This document shows positions 21,369 to 30,054 of a DNA stretch of 64,000 nucleotides, piece by piece (the stretch's first letter is position 1; each line of letters opens with the position of its first letter). The notes below the pieces were generated by a model that did no database searches, had not been told where the DNA came from, and was given only the letters and a program-made list of their open reading frames with translations. The stretch is taken from positions 1 through 64,000 of the forward strand of contig CANRCB010000001.1 of the NCBI GenBank assembly GCA_947629015.1, given 5' to 3'. Both the position numbers and the translations under genes were made by a program. The stretch is from an uncultured Gemmiger sp. GTDB taxonomy: Bacteria > Bacillota > Clostridia > Oscillospirales > Ruminococcaceae.

Positions 21369-22127
21369 ATGTGCCGTCAAAAACCTGTCGGCAAAACCAT
21401 CGGGGAGGTCGAAAAGATCACCGGCATCCCAAAGCGGACGCTCAAATATTATATCGAACGCAGCATCATCGTACCGGGCTGCAAATCCGCCAGCGGTTAC
21501 TGGCTGTATACCGATGACGACATCCAAAAGCTGCGGCTGGTCTTTCTATGCCGGGAGCTGCAATTCCACGACGGCGAGATACGCGCCCTGCTCGCCGCGC
21601 CTCAGGTGCGGTGGCAGACCGTGCTGGACCGCCAGATCGGCCGCCTGGCCCAGCGCCGCGGCCGGGCCGAGGACCGCCTGCTCACCGCCGAGCTTGTGCG
21701 CTACCGCTGCCGGACCGGGCGCGCGCCCGGATGCGAGGCGGGCGTGCCGGCCTCCCGGCTGGAGGCGTTCTTTGTGCCGGGCCGCCCGCCCCAACTGCCG
21801 GAGGAAGCCCGCCGGGCGCTCTGCCGCGACCTGTATGGAACCTTTGCCGAAGCCCTGGGCGTTGACAGCCCGCTTGAATCCCTGCGCGCGCTGCCGTGCA
21901 GCCCCCCTGCGGCGGAAACGGCGCAGGCGCAGGCGGCCGCCCTGTGCGCCCTGTTCCGGGAAAAAGCCGGGCTTTCGCCGGAAGAAGTCCTGTTCGCACT
22001 GCGGCTGGCCCTGTGTTTGAGCGGCATGGAACTGCTGCTCGATGTGCTCCTTGGCCGCAAAGGCACGGTCCGGCACCTGGCCGAGGCCGTGCAGCGCTAC
22101 TGTGATACCCAAAACAAAACACAATAA
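21369..22127 (+). CDS. MerR-family transcriptional regulator
   Basis: TIGEVEKITGIPKRTLKYYIERSIIVPG...YTDDDIQKLRLV. Confidence 0.85.
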   Translation: MCRQKPVGKTIGEVEKITGIPKRTLKYYIERSIIVPGCKSASGYWLYTDDDIQKLRLVFLCRELQFHDGEIRALLAAPQVRWQTVLDRQIGRLAQRRGRAEDRLLTAELVRYRCRTGRAPGCEAGVPASRLEAFFVPGRPPQLPEEARRALCRDLYGTFAEALGVDSPLESLRALPCSPPAAETAQAQAAALCALFREKAGLSPEEVLFALRLALCLSGMELLLDVLLGRKGTVRHLAEAVQRYCDTQNKTQ

Positions 22128-22151
22128 ACACAATAAAAGGAGGCAACCCCC

Positions 22152-23903
22152 ATGAAAAAGTTTCCCGTGTACATCCTCTGTACGGCCCTGGCCCTGTCTC
22201 TGGCCGCCTGCGGCGGCCAGGCCGCGGCGGGGCAGGGCAGTGCCCCGGCCGAAAGCACCGCCGTGTCCGAACCGGCCGCGGCGCCCGCCGACACCGATAC
22301 AAAGGCCGACACCGGCACCGCCCCCGGGCCGGCCGCCGCCCCAAGCAGGCAGACGGACGGCAATTTTCAGGCGGCCATTGAGGAAACGGTCCTTGTGGAT
22401 GAGAAGGACGTGAAGATCACCGCCACCGAACTGCGCTATACCAGTTACAGCGTCGAGCTGGCGCTTGCGTTTGAAAACAATTCCGGCAAAGACCTGTCAT
22501 TCCGCAGCAGCACGATCGCCTGCAGCCGCAACTCCGTCAACGGCTACATGGTGGACGGGCTGTACGTCAATGTGGATGTCCCGGCGGGCAAAAAGGCCAA
22601 CGATACCGCAAGCATCGGCAAAAATGACCTGCTGCTCTACGGCATCACCGACATCGCCGATATCGAGATGGCTTTTGCCATCGAGGACGACAACTACGAT
22701 GATTACCTGCTGACCGAGCCGGCCCGCGTCACGACCGCGCTGGCCGAAAGTTATGACTACGAGGCGGATCCCTACCAGGCGGCGATGCGCGACGGCGCGC
22801 TCGTGGCGTCCCTCGGCGGTGCGGTGGAGCATTTCGCCGCGGACGAATTGTACGACGCGCAGGGCGTGCGCATCGTTTCGGAGGCGTTCATCACCAATGC
22901 GGACGGGGAGCCGGTCGTCTTTGTGGAGTTCGAGAACACCTCGGACCGGCTGGTGACGGTAACGACAAATGATGTCGCCCTCAACGGCCTGCTGGTGCAA
23001 AACGGCACCTGGAGTTACGATACCCTCAACGCCGGCACGCGGCGGGTGGTCGCCCTGCAGCCGGATACCGCGCTGGACCGCGCGTATTGGGAGCCCTATG
23101 GCCTTGACACTGTGGGCGAGATCGCCTTCAGCCTCGTTTTGAAGGATGCCGACGGCAACGAACTGTGCGACGCCGCGCCCGTCACACTCACGCTTCCCGG
23201 CGCCGAAGCCGCCTGCCGCAGCGACGGTGACCCCGTGTACAGCGGCGGCGGTGTGCGCATCCTGCATATGGGCACCGTGCCGGACTCCTATGACGCAAGC
23301 GATGACCTTCACCTGCTCCTGCTGGCGGAGAACGGCACCGAAGGGACGGTACGGTTCGACATCGGCTACGACACGCTCTCGGTGAACGGCTGCATGACCG
23401 ATTTCAGCAGCCCCCGGCGGACGGTCGCGCCCGGCGGGAGCGGCGTGCTGGATGTGGAGCTGCAGGGCGATTCTCTGGCGGAAAACGGCATCACGGCGGC
23501 GGAGGATATCCAAACGGTCGAGTTTACGGTGGAGCTCAAGGGCGAGCGCAACCGTGACATCGCCTCGTTCACGGTGGTCATCGGCGAAAACGGCCAGCCG
23601 GCACAGGAAGCGGCCGGCGGCACGGATGCCGCGGCCGCCCCCGGCGTCAGCCCGGATTTCAAAGAAGTGATGGACGGCTACGAAGCGTTTTTTGACGAGT
23701 ATGCCGCCTTCATGAAAAAATACCAAAGCTCCGACAACGCCGCGGGCATGATGATGGATTACCTCTCCTTTATGACCCGGTACACCGAGACGATGCAGAA
23801 ACTCGACGAGCTTGATACCGATTCCCTCTCCGCGGCCGACATGGCGTATTACACGCAGGTGACGGCCCGCATCACGGCCAAATTGGCGGAGGCAGCTGGC
23901 TGA
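22152..23903 (+). CDS. Hypothetical lipoprotein
   Basis: Lipobox MKKFPVYILCTALALSLAACGG; no recognised catalytic domain. Confidence 0.75.
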   Translation: MKKFPVYILCTALALSLAACGGQAAAGQGSAPAESTAVSEPAAAPADTDTKADTGTAPGPAAAPSRQTDGNFQAAIEETVLVDEKDVKITATELRYTSYSVELALAFENNSGKDLSFRSSTIACSRNSVNGYMVDGLYVNVDVPAGKKANDTASIGKNDLLLYGITDIADIEMAFAIEDDNYDDYLLTEPARVTTALAESYDYEADPYQAAMRDGALVASLGGAVEHFAADELYDAQGVRIVSEAFITNADGEPVVFVEFENTSDRLVTVTTNDVALNGLLVQNGTWSYDTLNAGTRRVVALQPDTALDRAYWEPYGLDTVGEIAFSLVLKDADGNELCDAAPVTLTLPGAEAACRSDGDPVYSGGGVRILHMGTVPDSYDASDDLHLLLLAENGTEGTVRFDIGYDTLSVNGCMTDFSSPRRTVAPGGSGVLDVELQGDSLAENGITAAEDIQTVEFTVELKGERNRDIASFTVVIGENGQPAQEAAGGTDAAAAPGVSPDFKEVMDGYEAFFDEYAAFMKKYQSSDNAAGMMMDYLSFMTRYTETMQKLDELDTDSLSAADMAYYTQVTARITAKLAEAAG

Positions 23904-23948
23904 ACGACACCCCGCCCGCCGCCAAAAAACGAAAAGTACCGTAAAACA

Positions 23949-23988
23949 CAGAAAAGGCGTTGATTCGTAAAAATCAACGCCTTTTCTG
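23949..23988 (-). terminator. Hairpin/terminator directly beside the tRNA-Tyr 3'-end remnant
   Basis: cagaaaaggcgttgatt / aatcaacgccttttctg 17-bp perfect arms. Confidence 0.6.
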
Positions 23989-24019
23989 GTGGGAGCTGGT
24001 GGTACGCCGAGCCGCGGGC
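23987..24019. repeat. Putative att-like direct repeat (left), contains 16 nt of tRNA-Tyr 3' end
   Basis: tggtgggagctggtggtacgccgagccgcgggc; 30/33 identical to 29418-29450. Confidence 0.7.
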
Positions 24020-24182
24020 AAACAAAGAGGAAAACGTTGCTTATTAAAAAAGAGGCTTTATTTCGTTATCAATATATTGCTCATATGGGTCAACGTGGCT
24101 CCCTTCGGGCCGATCTTCAGTATCACAGCAATTGCGGTATTGTATTTATTAGGAGTTTCCCGCACTGTATAGGCCTCCGGGT

Positions 24183-24917
24183 CTAATCGCCAGAATTAAA
24201 GGCAACGAGTTTTTCCCAATCGATACTTCCGTCAGCAAAACAGAACTCCTGCGTAAATTCCCTTACCAAACGGTTGGCCGCTTTCTGGTAAGAAGTGTTG
24301 AATTCTTCTACATACTTTTCCGGAAGTTTATCCATGTAACGGATCAATTTTATATAAAATTCTTCATCGCCGGTCAATTCTGTCCAGAAATCTTTCCCGG
24401 CCAGTTCCAGGTAGAACTTTGGCATACCCTTATTTGAGGGCTTTTTCTTCCCGTATCCATAACCGACGATGGGGACAAAACGTTTCCGGGCCTGCTGTGC
24501 CAGTTTGCCCGCGGCCATGAAGTTCTGCTCCTGCTTTTTACGGCTGTCGGCATTGAAAACGCTTGTGCCAGACTTGACGGCAATAGCATAAATAGTGCTA
24601 TCGCGCTCCACCATGATGTCTACGCCTTCGGCAAGCGCTTTCTGACCGTGCGCAGCAGCAGTGGCGATCGGCTCAAAAAACACATTGCCAAATATCGTTT
24701 CTTCAGAGGAAGAAACAAACGCGGCAAGGATGGCCTCTACGATTTGGGAGGCCCCGTTCATTGCTTTGGCCCTGAAAAGGTACGGGTTTTTACGCCGCAT
24801 GACTTGCTTGATATTCAGCTTGTCGATCTTTTTGATCAAGTTGGTGTAAAATCGATCCAGCGCATCCGCAATTGCTTCTACAATGGCTTGCCCGTCATAA
24901 GTTTCATTTATTGGCAT
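24183..24917 (-). CDS. PmeII-family-like type II restriction endonuclease
   Basis: MPINETYDGQAIVEAIADALDRFYTNLIKKIDKLNIKQVMRRKNPYLFRAK...SSSEETIFGN; EGVDIMVERDSTIYAIAVKSG PD-(D/E)XK-like; overlaps the MTase 3' end. Confidence 0.75.
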   Translation of the reverse strand: MPINETYDGQAIVEAIADALDRFYTNLIKKIDKLNIKQVMRRKNPYLFRAKAMNGASQIVEAILAAFVSSSEETIFGNVFFEPIATAAAHGQKALAEGVDIMVERDSTIYAIAVKSGTSVFNADSRKKQEQNFMAAGKLAQQARKRFVPIVGYGYGKKKPSNKGMPKFYLELAGKDFWTELTGDEEFYIKLIRYMDKLPEKYVEEFNTSYQKAANRLVREFTQEFCFADGSIDWEKLVAFNSGD

Positions 24918-26100
24918 AATGGTTCCCTCCGATCTCAATTGCATCCCGTAGCTTTTGATGGACGACTGTCCCTCGGAAACGTTTGGTCTGTATGGCTGCA
25001 GACTGGTCTGCCACGGCAAGGACGGCTTCACCGATGGCCTGCGCAAGCCCAACAGGTACAGCGTTACCGATCTGCCGGTACTTTGCGGCAGTCGTGCCAA
25101 TAAAATGCCAATCTTCCGGAAACTGCTGGATACGTGCATATTCTTTTATGCTCAACGGCCGATCCTGCCTTGGGTGGCACATCATGGTAGCCTTTTGGAC
25201 GGGCGAAGTCACTAGAGTGGGGGAGGGCTGGCTGTATGACAACCTGCGGTAAAATCCTACTTTGCCGCCGCCGGAACCATAGGCACCGCCCATCGCTTCT
25301 TTCTGCATTTCCGGCGGAAGGTCTTTCCAGTTGCCACCCTCCGGCACAAGCCGTAAATACTCAAGCCGGTCTTTGCTGAAGGCCATGCACTCACCACAGT
25401 CTGCCTCCAGATCCGAAATGCTGTCCCGCAAGGTACACCAACGGTATGCAGGGTCTTGATGCATCTGGAAATGGGTGGGGATTGGCAGGAAAATATCCTC
25501 GTGGTCGCGGCTGCCGATCAGGACAAACCGTTCACGGAATTGGGGCACACCATAGTTGGCGGCATCCAAAAGCCCATATACAGTTTTGTATCCAAGTTTG
25601 TCAAACTCTGAAAGGATAACGTCCAAGACCGTGCCAAGGCGCTGGTTTGGATCGGTTTCGTCCCTCTCTGCCAGCGGGACATACTTGAGCGGGGCCGACA
25701 TGATCCCCTTGACGTTTTCCATAATGAAGAACCGCGGGCGGATGGTATCGATCATCCGGATAAAATCCATAAAAAGGCTGCCGCGGGGATCGTTGATACC
25801 AAGACGTTTCCCAGCCGTCGAAAATGGTTGGCAAGGCGGCCCCCCGCAAATCAGAAACGGTTCCCCAAAATCCATCCCGCTGGCATCCAACAAATCTGAC
25901 GGCTCAAGTGTGCGGATATCCCCGCCGAGCACATTATGGCCATTGGCGCGCATGGTGGCAACGCAGGCAGCATCAAAATCCTGCCCAACGGCGATCCGCA
26001 GCCCGGCCATTGCCAAACCAATGTCCAGGCCCATGGCCCCGGAAAACAAGGAAACAACAGCCCGGTTGCGGGAATCATCCCTATACTTCAAGAGTTGCAT
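24904..26100 (-). CDS. DNA (cytosine-5-)-methyltransferase
   Basis: VVSLFSGAMGLDIGLAMAG, GGPPCQPFSTAGKR, FIMENVKG motifs. Confidence 0.95.
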   Translation of the reverse strand: MQLLKYRDDSRNRAVVSLFSGAMGLDIGLAMAGLRIAVGQDFDAACVATMRANGHNVLGGDIRTLEPSDLLDASGMDFGEPFLICGGPPCQPFSTAGKRLGINDPRGSLFMDFIRMIDTIRPRFFIMENVKGIMSAPLKYVPLAERDETDPNQRLGTVLDVILSEFDKLGYKTVYGLLDAANYGVPQFRERFVLIGSRDHEDIFLPIPTHFQMHQDPAYRWCTLRDSISDLEADCGECMAFSKDRLEYLRLVPEGGNWKDLPPEMQKEAMGGAYGSGGGKVGFYRRLSYSQPSPTLVTSPVQKATMMCHPRQDRPLSIKEYARIQQFPEDWHFIGTTAAKYRQIGNAVPVGLAQAIGEAVLAVADQSAAIQTKRFRGTVVHQKLRDAIEIGGNHYANK

Positions 26101-26110
26101 TTTGCCCTCC

Positions 26111-26320
26111 TTAAACCTTGTCCCCATTCGGGAGGATAAAATACCGCTCAAAAGTACAGCCTGCAGCAGCTGCCAGATATTCAAGGTCGGCCACAGTAAA
26201 ACTCTCCCGCTTGAGTTTGGCACTGAAGTTTTGCGGCGTTGTCCCCATGCGCCTGGCCAATTCTGCCGAGCTAATATTAGAACGGATGCAAAGGATTTTT
26301 ATCTGCTCGCTGATCGTCAT
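26111..26320 (-). CDS. XRE-like HTH protein, candidate R-M controller
   Basis: MTISEQIKILCIRSNISSAELARRMGTTPQNFSAKLKRESFTVADLEYLAAAAGCTFERYFIL; 10 bp upstream of MTase. Confidence 0.8.
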   Translation of the reverse strand: MTISEQIKILCIRSNISSAELARRMGTTPQNFSAKLKRESFTVADLEYLAAAAGCTFERYFILPNGDKV

Positions 26321-26385
26321 TGCAATTCCCCACAAAAATAAAGCGATAAATATAATTTATAAAATAATAAATTTAAATTATAAAA

Positions 26386-26844
26386 TTAGTCCCTATTTTC
26401 TTCCATTATATCATCGAATGTCTGTAACTGCAACTCAAAAATCAAATCTTCGATGGCGCCAATACACTCAGGGAGACGTTTTGTGATTTCTTGGCCCCAA
26501 AAATGCATGGGTATCCAATCCAAGGCGAGAAGGGCAAAATCGTTTTCCCGGTCACGTGTCATGTTGCGCTCGATTTTTTTGATCCAATAATCACGGTTTT
26601 CACCCAGCCGCAGTTTCTTTATCTCCCAATTGTATCCGTGGAAGAACTCACTATCGCAAAAAATAGCAATTTTGTATTTGGTGAGGGCTATATCCGGTGT
26701 ACCTGGCAGGGCTTTATAGTTTTTCCGGTACCGATACCCTTTGTGCCACAGGGCCTTCCGTAAAGCAACTTCTATGCTGGTATCTTTCCCCTTGATATGG
26801 CCCATCGTGCGGCTACGCTGGGCAGGGGACATCATATCACCCAT
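26386..26844 (-). CDS. vsr: Very short patch repair endonuclease
   Basis: MSPAQRSRTMGHIKGKDTSIEVALRKALWHKGYRYRKNYKALPGTPDIALTKYKIAIFCDSEFFHG. Confidence 0.95.
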   Translation of the reverse strand: MGDMMSPAQRSRTMGHIKGKDTSIEVALRKALWHKGYRYRKNYKALPGTPDIALTKYKIAIFCDSEFFHGYNWEIKKLRLGENRDYWIKKIERNMTRDRENDFALLALDWIPMHFWGQEITKRLPECIGAIEDLIFELQLQTFDDIMEENRD

Positions 26845-26962
26845 ATTACCCCTGCTTACTATGGTGGTGTATCCTCAAATATAGCACAATAAAGCGAATG
26901 GCTAAAGTGATACATCACATTTGATGCTATCCCGGTACCATCGTGCAAAATTAATGAAAAAT

Positions 26963-28459
26963 TTATTCAAAGATAGAAGTTATCTTGAAAAACAATTCTG
27001 GTGCTGACACAACGATAAGGGCGATCTTTTCACGTACACGAGTGATACCTTGGTAAAATAGATTTGGATACAGATAATTTGGATTGGGATGCCGGATCCC
27101 CCGCAGCTTGTTATATTCATCATAGTAAAAAGAATCATCCAACAGCATCAAAACCTTATCAAATTCCTGTCCGATTACATGATGTGTATCATAATCTTCC
27201 TTATATGCCGAAAAAGGGCTGGGGTAAAAATTCGATTTTGAGTAATTAATAAAAACGTATTCTTGCTGCCGATAATATTCAATCAGCCGACAAGCCTCAT
27301 CGAAGTTGGCAGCATATAACAAAGAAACATTATCATAAGACATAGAAGTGGCGGGCTTCAAATTCAAATCTATTACTTGGGCAATAAATGAGGCTAATGC
27401 TTTATTCGTACGGATCTTCCCGGTTAGTGTGTATTTTTCAAGTAAGGGCAATGCTAATATTTTGCCAACGATATCATTTTGCTTTTCTGATGATGAGAGC
27501 ACTTGATCAGGATCAGAAGAAAAAATACAGATTTTTTTGCCTTCATTAACTTTGTCGCAAAGGCTACGGAACTGCGCCAAATGGAAACGATGTGCTTCGT
27601 CCACAAGGATATATTGATAAGTGTCAATAATTTCTGGACGCCCTTTAAGTCGGCCGGCCTCAATAATCGCAAAGTTATTGATGGCTTTTTCTAACTGCTG
27701 GTAGGTTTCAGGTAATTTGCCGCAATGAATAATAGCGGTTGGCATCCATTGGGAAAGCTGCCGTGCCAAATCATATACCAACAAGGTCTTGCCGGTACCA
27801 GGTTTTCCAATGATACTATAAAAGCCATCCTGTCCTTGAATATATATATCATTAAGGATCTTCTTTTTGATTTCATCTTGCGCCTGTGTTAAAAAGTATT
27901 TTTCATCAATAAATTTTTCCGGCGTATTCAGTGGCGAAACCAAAAAATCTGATGCTCGAAACATAGTATCAATTTGTGACAGATGGTCGTATTCGAACTG
28001 TTTTATAGCATCTGCTACGCAGGAAAAGGCAATTGACTGCAGATGGCCATCCTCTGTCAATTTGTAACAAGTCAGGGGACTCGTTACCACAGTATACAAA
28101 TGCAGTTTCTTACCTATATGCGCAAGATAGTGCTTGTTCTTTTGTAATTGCGATAAAATGTCGCTGGTGGAAACGGGTTGACTTTTGAGCTCAATATTTA
28201 GGCAGTCATGTTCCGTAAACTTAAGTAAATCGAATTCTTTCCCGATTTGAGGGATTTTATACCCAAAATAGAATCCATCCAGTTGGTTTATTGATATACC
28301 ATTTTCCAACAAGCCATCGACCAAGAGGCGCAGCGATAGAATCTCATGTGTCTGTGTATGTTTGCACTCGTCGCTGCCGGAAGCGTGCTTTTCAACTCGA
28401 TGAAAAGCAGTTTCATCTGTTATCCGAGATAAAGCGTAAAGGTTTACAGGTCTCGTCAT
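26963..28459 (-). CDS. PD-(D/E)XK-like N-terminal domain fused to DUF2075-like SF1 helicase/ATPase
   Basis: KEFDLLKFTEHDCLNIELKSQ; Walker A IIGKPGTGKTLLVYDLA; YILVDEAHRF; C-terminal ...LFYQGITRVREKIALIV. Confidence 0.8.
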   Translation of the reverse strand: MTRPVNLYALSRITDETAFHRVEKHASGSDECKHTQTHEILSLRLLVDGLLENGISINQLDGFYFGYKIPQIGKEFDLLKFTEHDCLNIELKSQPVSTSDILSQLQKNKHYLAHIGKKLHLYTVVTSPLTCYKLTEDGHLQSIAFSCVADAIKQFEYDHLSQIDTMFRASDFLVSPLNTPEKFIDEKYFLTQAQDEIKKKILNDIYIQGQDGFYSIIGKPGTGKTLLVYDLARQLSQWMPTAIIHCGKLPETYQQLEKAINNFAIIEAGRLKGRPEIIDTYQYILVDEAHRFHLAQFRSLCDKVNEGKKICIFSSDPDQVLSSSEKQNDIVGKILALPLLEKYTLTGKIRTNKALASFIAQVIDLNLKPATSMSYDNVSLLYAANFDEACRLIEYYRQQEYVFINYSKSNFYPSPFSAYKEDYDTHHVIGQEFDKVLMLLDDSFYYDEYNKLRGIRHPNPNYLYPNLFYQGITRVREKIALIVVSAPELFFKITSIFE

Positions 28460-28579
28460 CTGCGAAGTTCCTCCAAAGATTATAGTTTATAAATTGCGAT
28501 TATATTTTCTATATTAAAATCCACCGCACAGTTGGTGGCAGAGGTGCAGTGAAAAGCAGAGTTATACAATATTCTCGCT

Positions 28580-29164
28580 TTATTTGATCTGCTCCTCGAA
28601 AAACGCCACCAGATGATCCATAATACCCTGCGCTGCGTGTATCGTCGCCATCATCAGCAAATCGGTATCGGCTTGCGAAAAGTCCAGCTCATAGTCAAAG
28701 GACCGCAGCCAATGCTGAAAGAAAACACGCTGTGTGCGGCCATTGCCTTCGCGGAACGGGTGCAGCAGATTGATGGTGTTATAAAAATCTGCCACGGCCA
28801 CCGCGCGCTCATGAACGGAAAGAGTCCGCAGGTCGGTGCTGACCAATCGGTCAAAACACACGTTGGCAACGCGCTTAATCTGCGCGGCGGGCATAAATAC
28901 TGTGCCGCGTTTGCTCAAGTCGATATCGCGCACCTGCCCGGCCCAAGCGTACAGGTCGCAAAAGAGATATTGATGGATGCCCTTGTAGAAGGCAAAATCG
29001 AAAGGCCCCGACAAAGGCTTGTGGAACAGCTCGCTGGTTTTGCCCAGCGTGAGCGCAGCCTCTGTCGCGGCCAGGATGTTTTCATCATGGATGTCCAGCA
29101 GGTTTACAAGGCAGGTCGTGCCGGGGTAGCAGTCCTGCCCGGTTGCTTCCATATCATACGCCAT
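28580..29164 (-). CDS. fic: Fic/DOC-family toxin (AMP-transferase-like)
   Basis: Canonical Fic motif HPFREGNGRTQR. Confidence 0.95.
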   Translation of the reverse strand: MAYDMEATGQDCYPGTTCLVNLLDIHDENILAATEAALTLGKTSELFHKPLSGPFDFAFYKGIHQYLFCDLYAWAGQVRDIDLSKRGTVFMPAAQIKRVANVCFDRLVSTDLRTLSVHERAVAVADFYNTINLLHPFREGNGRTQRVFFQHWLRSFDYELDFSQADTDLLMMATIHAAQGIMDHLVAFFEEQIK

Positions 29165-29165
29165 A

Positions 29166-29333
29166 TCAACTGCCCTTTCGCTCGATGGCCAGCGCCACGT
29201 ACTCGCTCATGGTGATCTCGCCGCGCAGAAGCCGGCGGCAAAGTTCTTCATAGACAGGCTTGGCCGTCAGCCCCTCCATACGGAGCGACGCGACCGCGTT
29301 GGCGATGGATTTTTCCACAGACATCGGCGCCAT
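29166..29333 (-). CDS. VbhA-like antitoxin of the Fic pair
   Basis: MAPMSVEKSIANAVASLRMEGLTAKPVYEELCRRLLRGEIT; SLRMEG matches the class I Fic inhibitory motif (S/T)xxxE(G/N); 1 nt from fic. Confidence 0.85.
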   Translation of the reverse strand: MAPMSVEKSIANAVASLRMEGLTAKPVYEELCRRLLRGEITMSEYVALAIERKGS

Positions 29334-29417
29334 GCAAGTGCCCTCCTGTTTGATGCTACAACCAGTATACGGCATTTTTGGCTTTTATACAATATAAAGT
29401 TTCGGATTATTTGTTGT

Positions 29418-29450
29418 TGGTGGGAGCTGATGGTGCGCCGAGCCGTGGGC
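29418..29450. repeat. Putative att-like direct repeat (right)
   Basis: tggtgggagctgatggtgcgccgagccgtgggc; 30/33 identical to 23987-24019. Confidence 0.7.
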
Positions 29451-29483
29451 CGCCCTGTTCGAGCCCTGCCAGTACCGGCACCA

Positions 29484-29522
29484 AAAACGACCGCCCTGCC
29501 GGGGTACGGCAGGGCGGTCGCT
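29484..29522 (-). terminator. tRNA-Tyr intrinsic terminator
   Basis: On minus strand: cgaccgccctgccgtaccccggcagggcggtcg followed by tttttgg. Confidence 0.75.
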
Positions 29523-29524
29523 TT

Positions 29525-29610
29525 TGGTGGGAGCTGGTGGATTCGAACCACCGAAGCATTACGCAGCAGATTTACAGTCTGTCCCCATTGGCCACTCGGG
29601 AAAGCTCCCA
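29525..29610 (-). tRNA. tRNA-Tyr (anticodon GTA), CCA encoded
   Basis: tgggagctttcccgagtggccaatggggacagactgtaaatctgctgcgtaatgcttcggtggttcgaatccaccagctcccacca; cloverleaf with long variable arm. Confidence 0.95.
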
Positions 29611-29719
29611 TGATCGGGCACCATCTCTGGTGCCCGACTATTATACCAGACACATTGCCAAAATGCAAGCCCTTTTTTTGCTTTTTTTGTTGCGGTATTT
29701 TGGGGCGTCTGGCGCGGCG

Positions 29720-29932
29720 TCAGTTCCCAAACAGGAAATCAAGCACGTCCATGCCGGTGTCGTCCATCTGGCGGTATAGCTCGGTGTAGCCACACTGGCA
29801 ACAGCTCACCGTGGTATACCGCTTGTTTTGGATATCAAACATTTTGGCAAAATTGCCGCCGGCGGCCTGCAGGCGATCCGCCACAAACTCCCGGCAGCCG
29901 CACTTGGGGCAGATATATTGCTGCTTTTCCAT
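29720..29932 (-). CDS. Small zinc-ribbon protein
   Basis: MEKQQYICPKCGCREF...VSCCQCGYTELYRQ; two CxxC pairs. Confidence 0.8.
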   Translation of the reverse strand: MEKQQYICPKCGCREFVADRLQAAGGNFAKMFDIQNKRYTTVSCCQCGYTELYRQMDDTGMDVLDFLFGN

Positions 29933-30054
29933 TCGATATCTCCTTTCCGGGGCCAAAAGCCCCCCTGGGCAGTGCAAAAAAGACAGACCCATTGTAGCAC
30001 AGGGCATGGCGGTGTGCAACCCGGGACGCCCCCGCAGGGCACGCGCACAGGGGC

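Noticed and set aside
24918-25139. N-terminal extension of the restriction endonuclease ORF
   Set aside because: Lies within the MTase coding region in another frame; ATG 24917 begins the family-like sequence MPINETYDGQ.
24183-29333. Island as an intact prophage or ICE
   Set aside because: No integrase, relaxase, structural or replication gene is visible.
29440-29480. Second tRNA-like sequence (ctgttcgagccctgccagtaccggcacca) on plus strand
   Set aside because: T-loop-like TTCGAGC and a terminal CCA are present, but the flanking stems do not pair and no anticodon arm is found.
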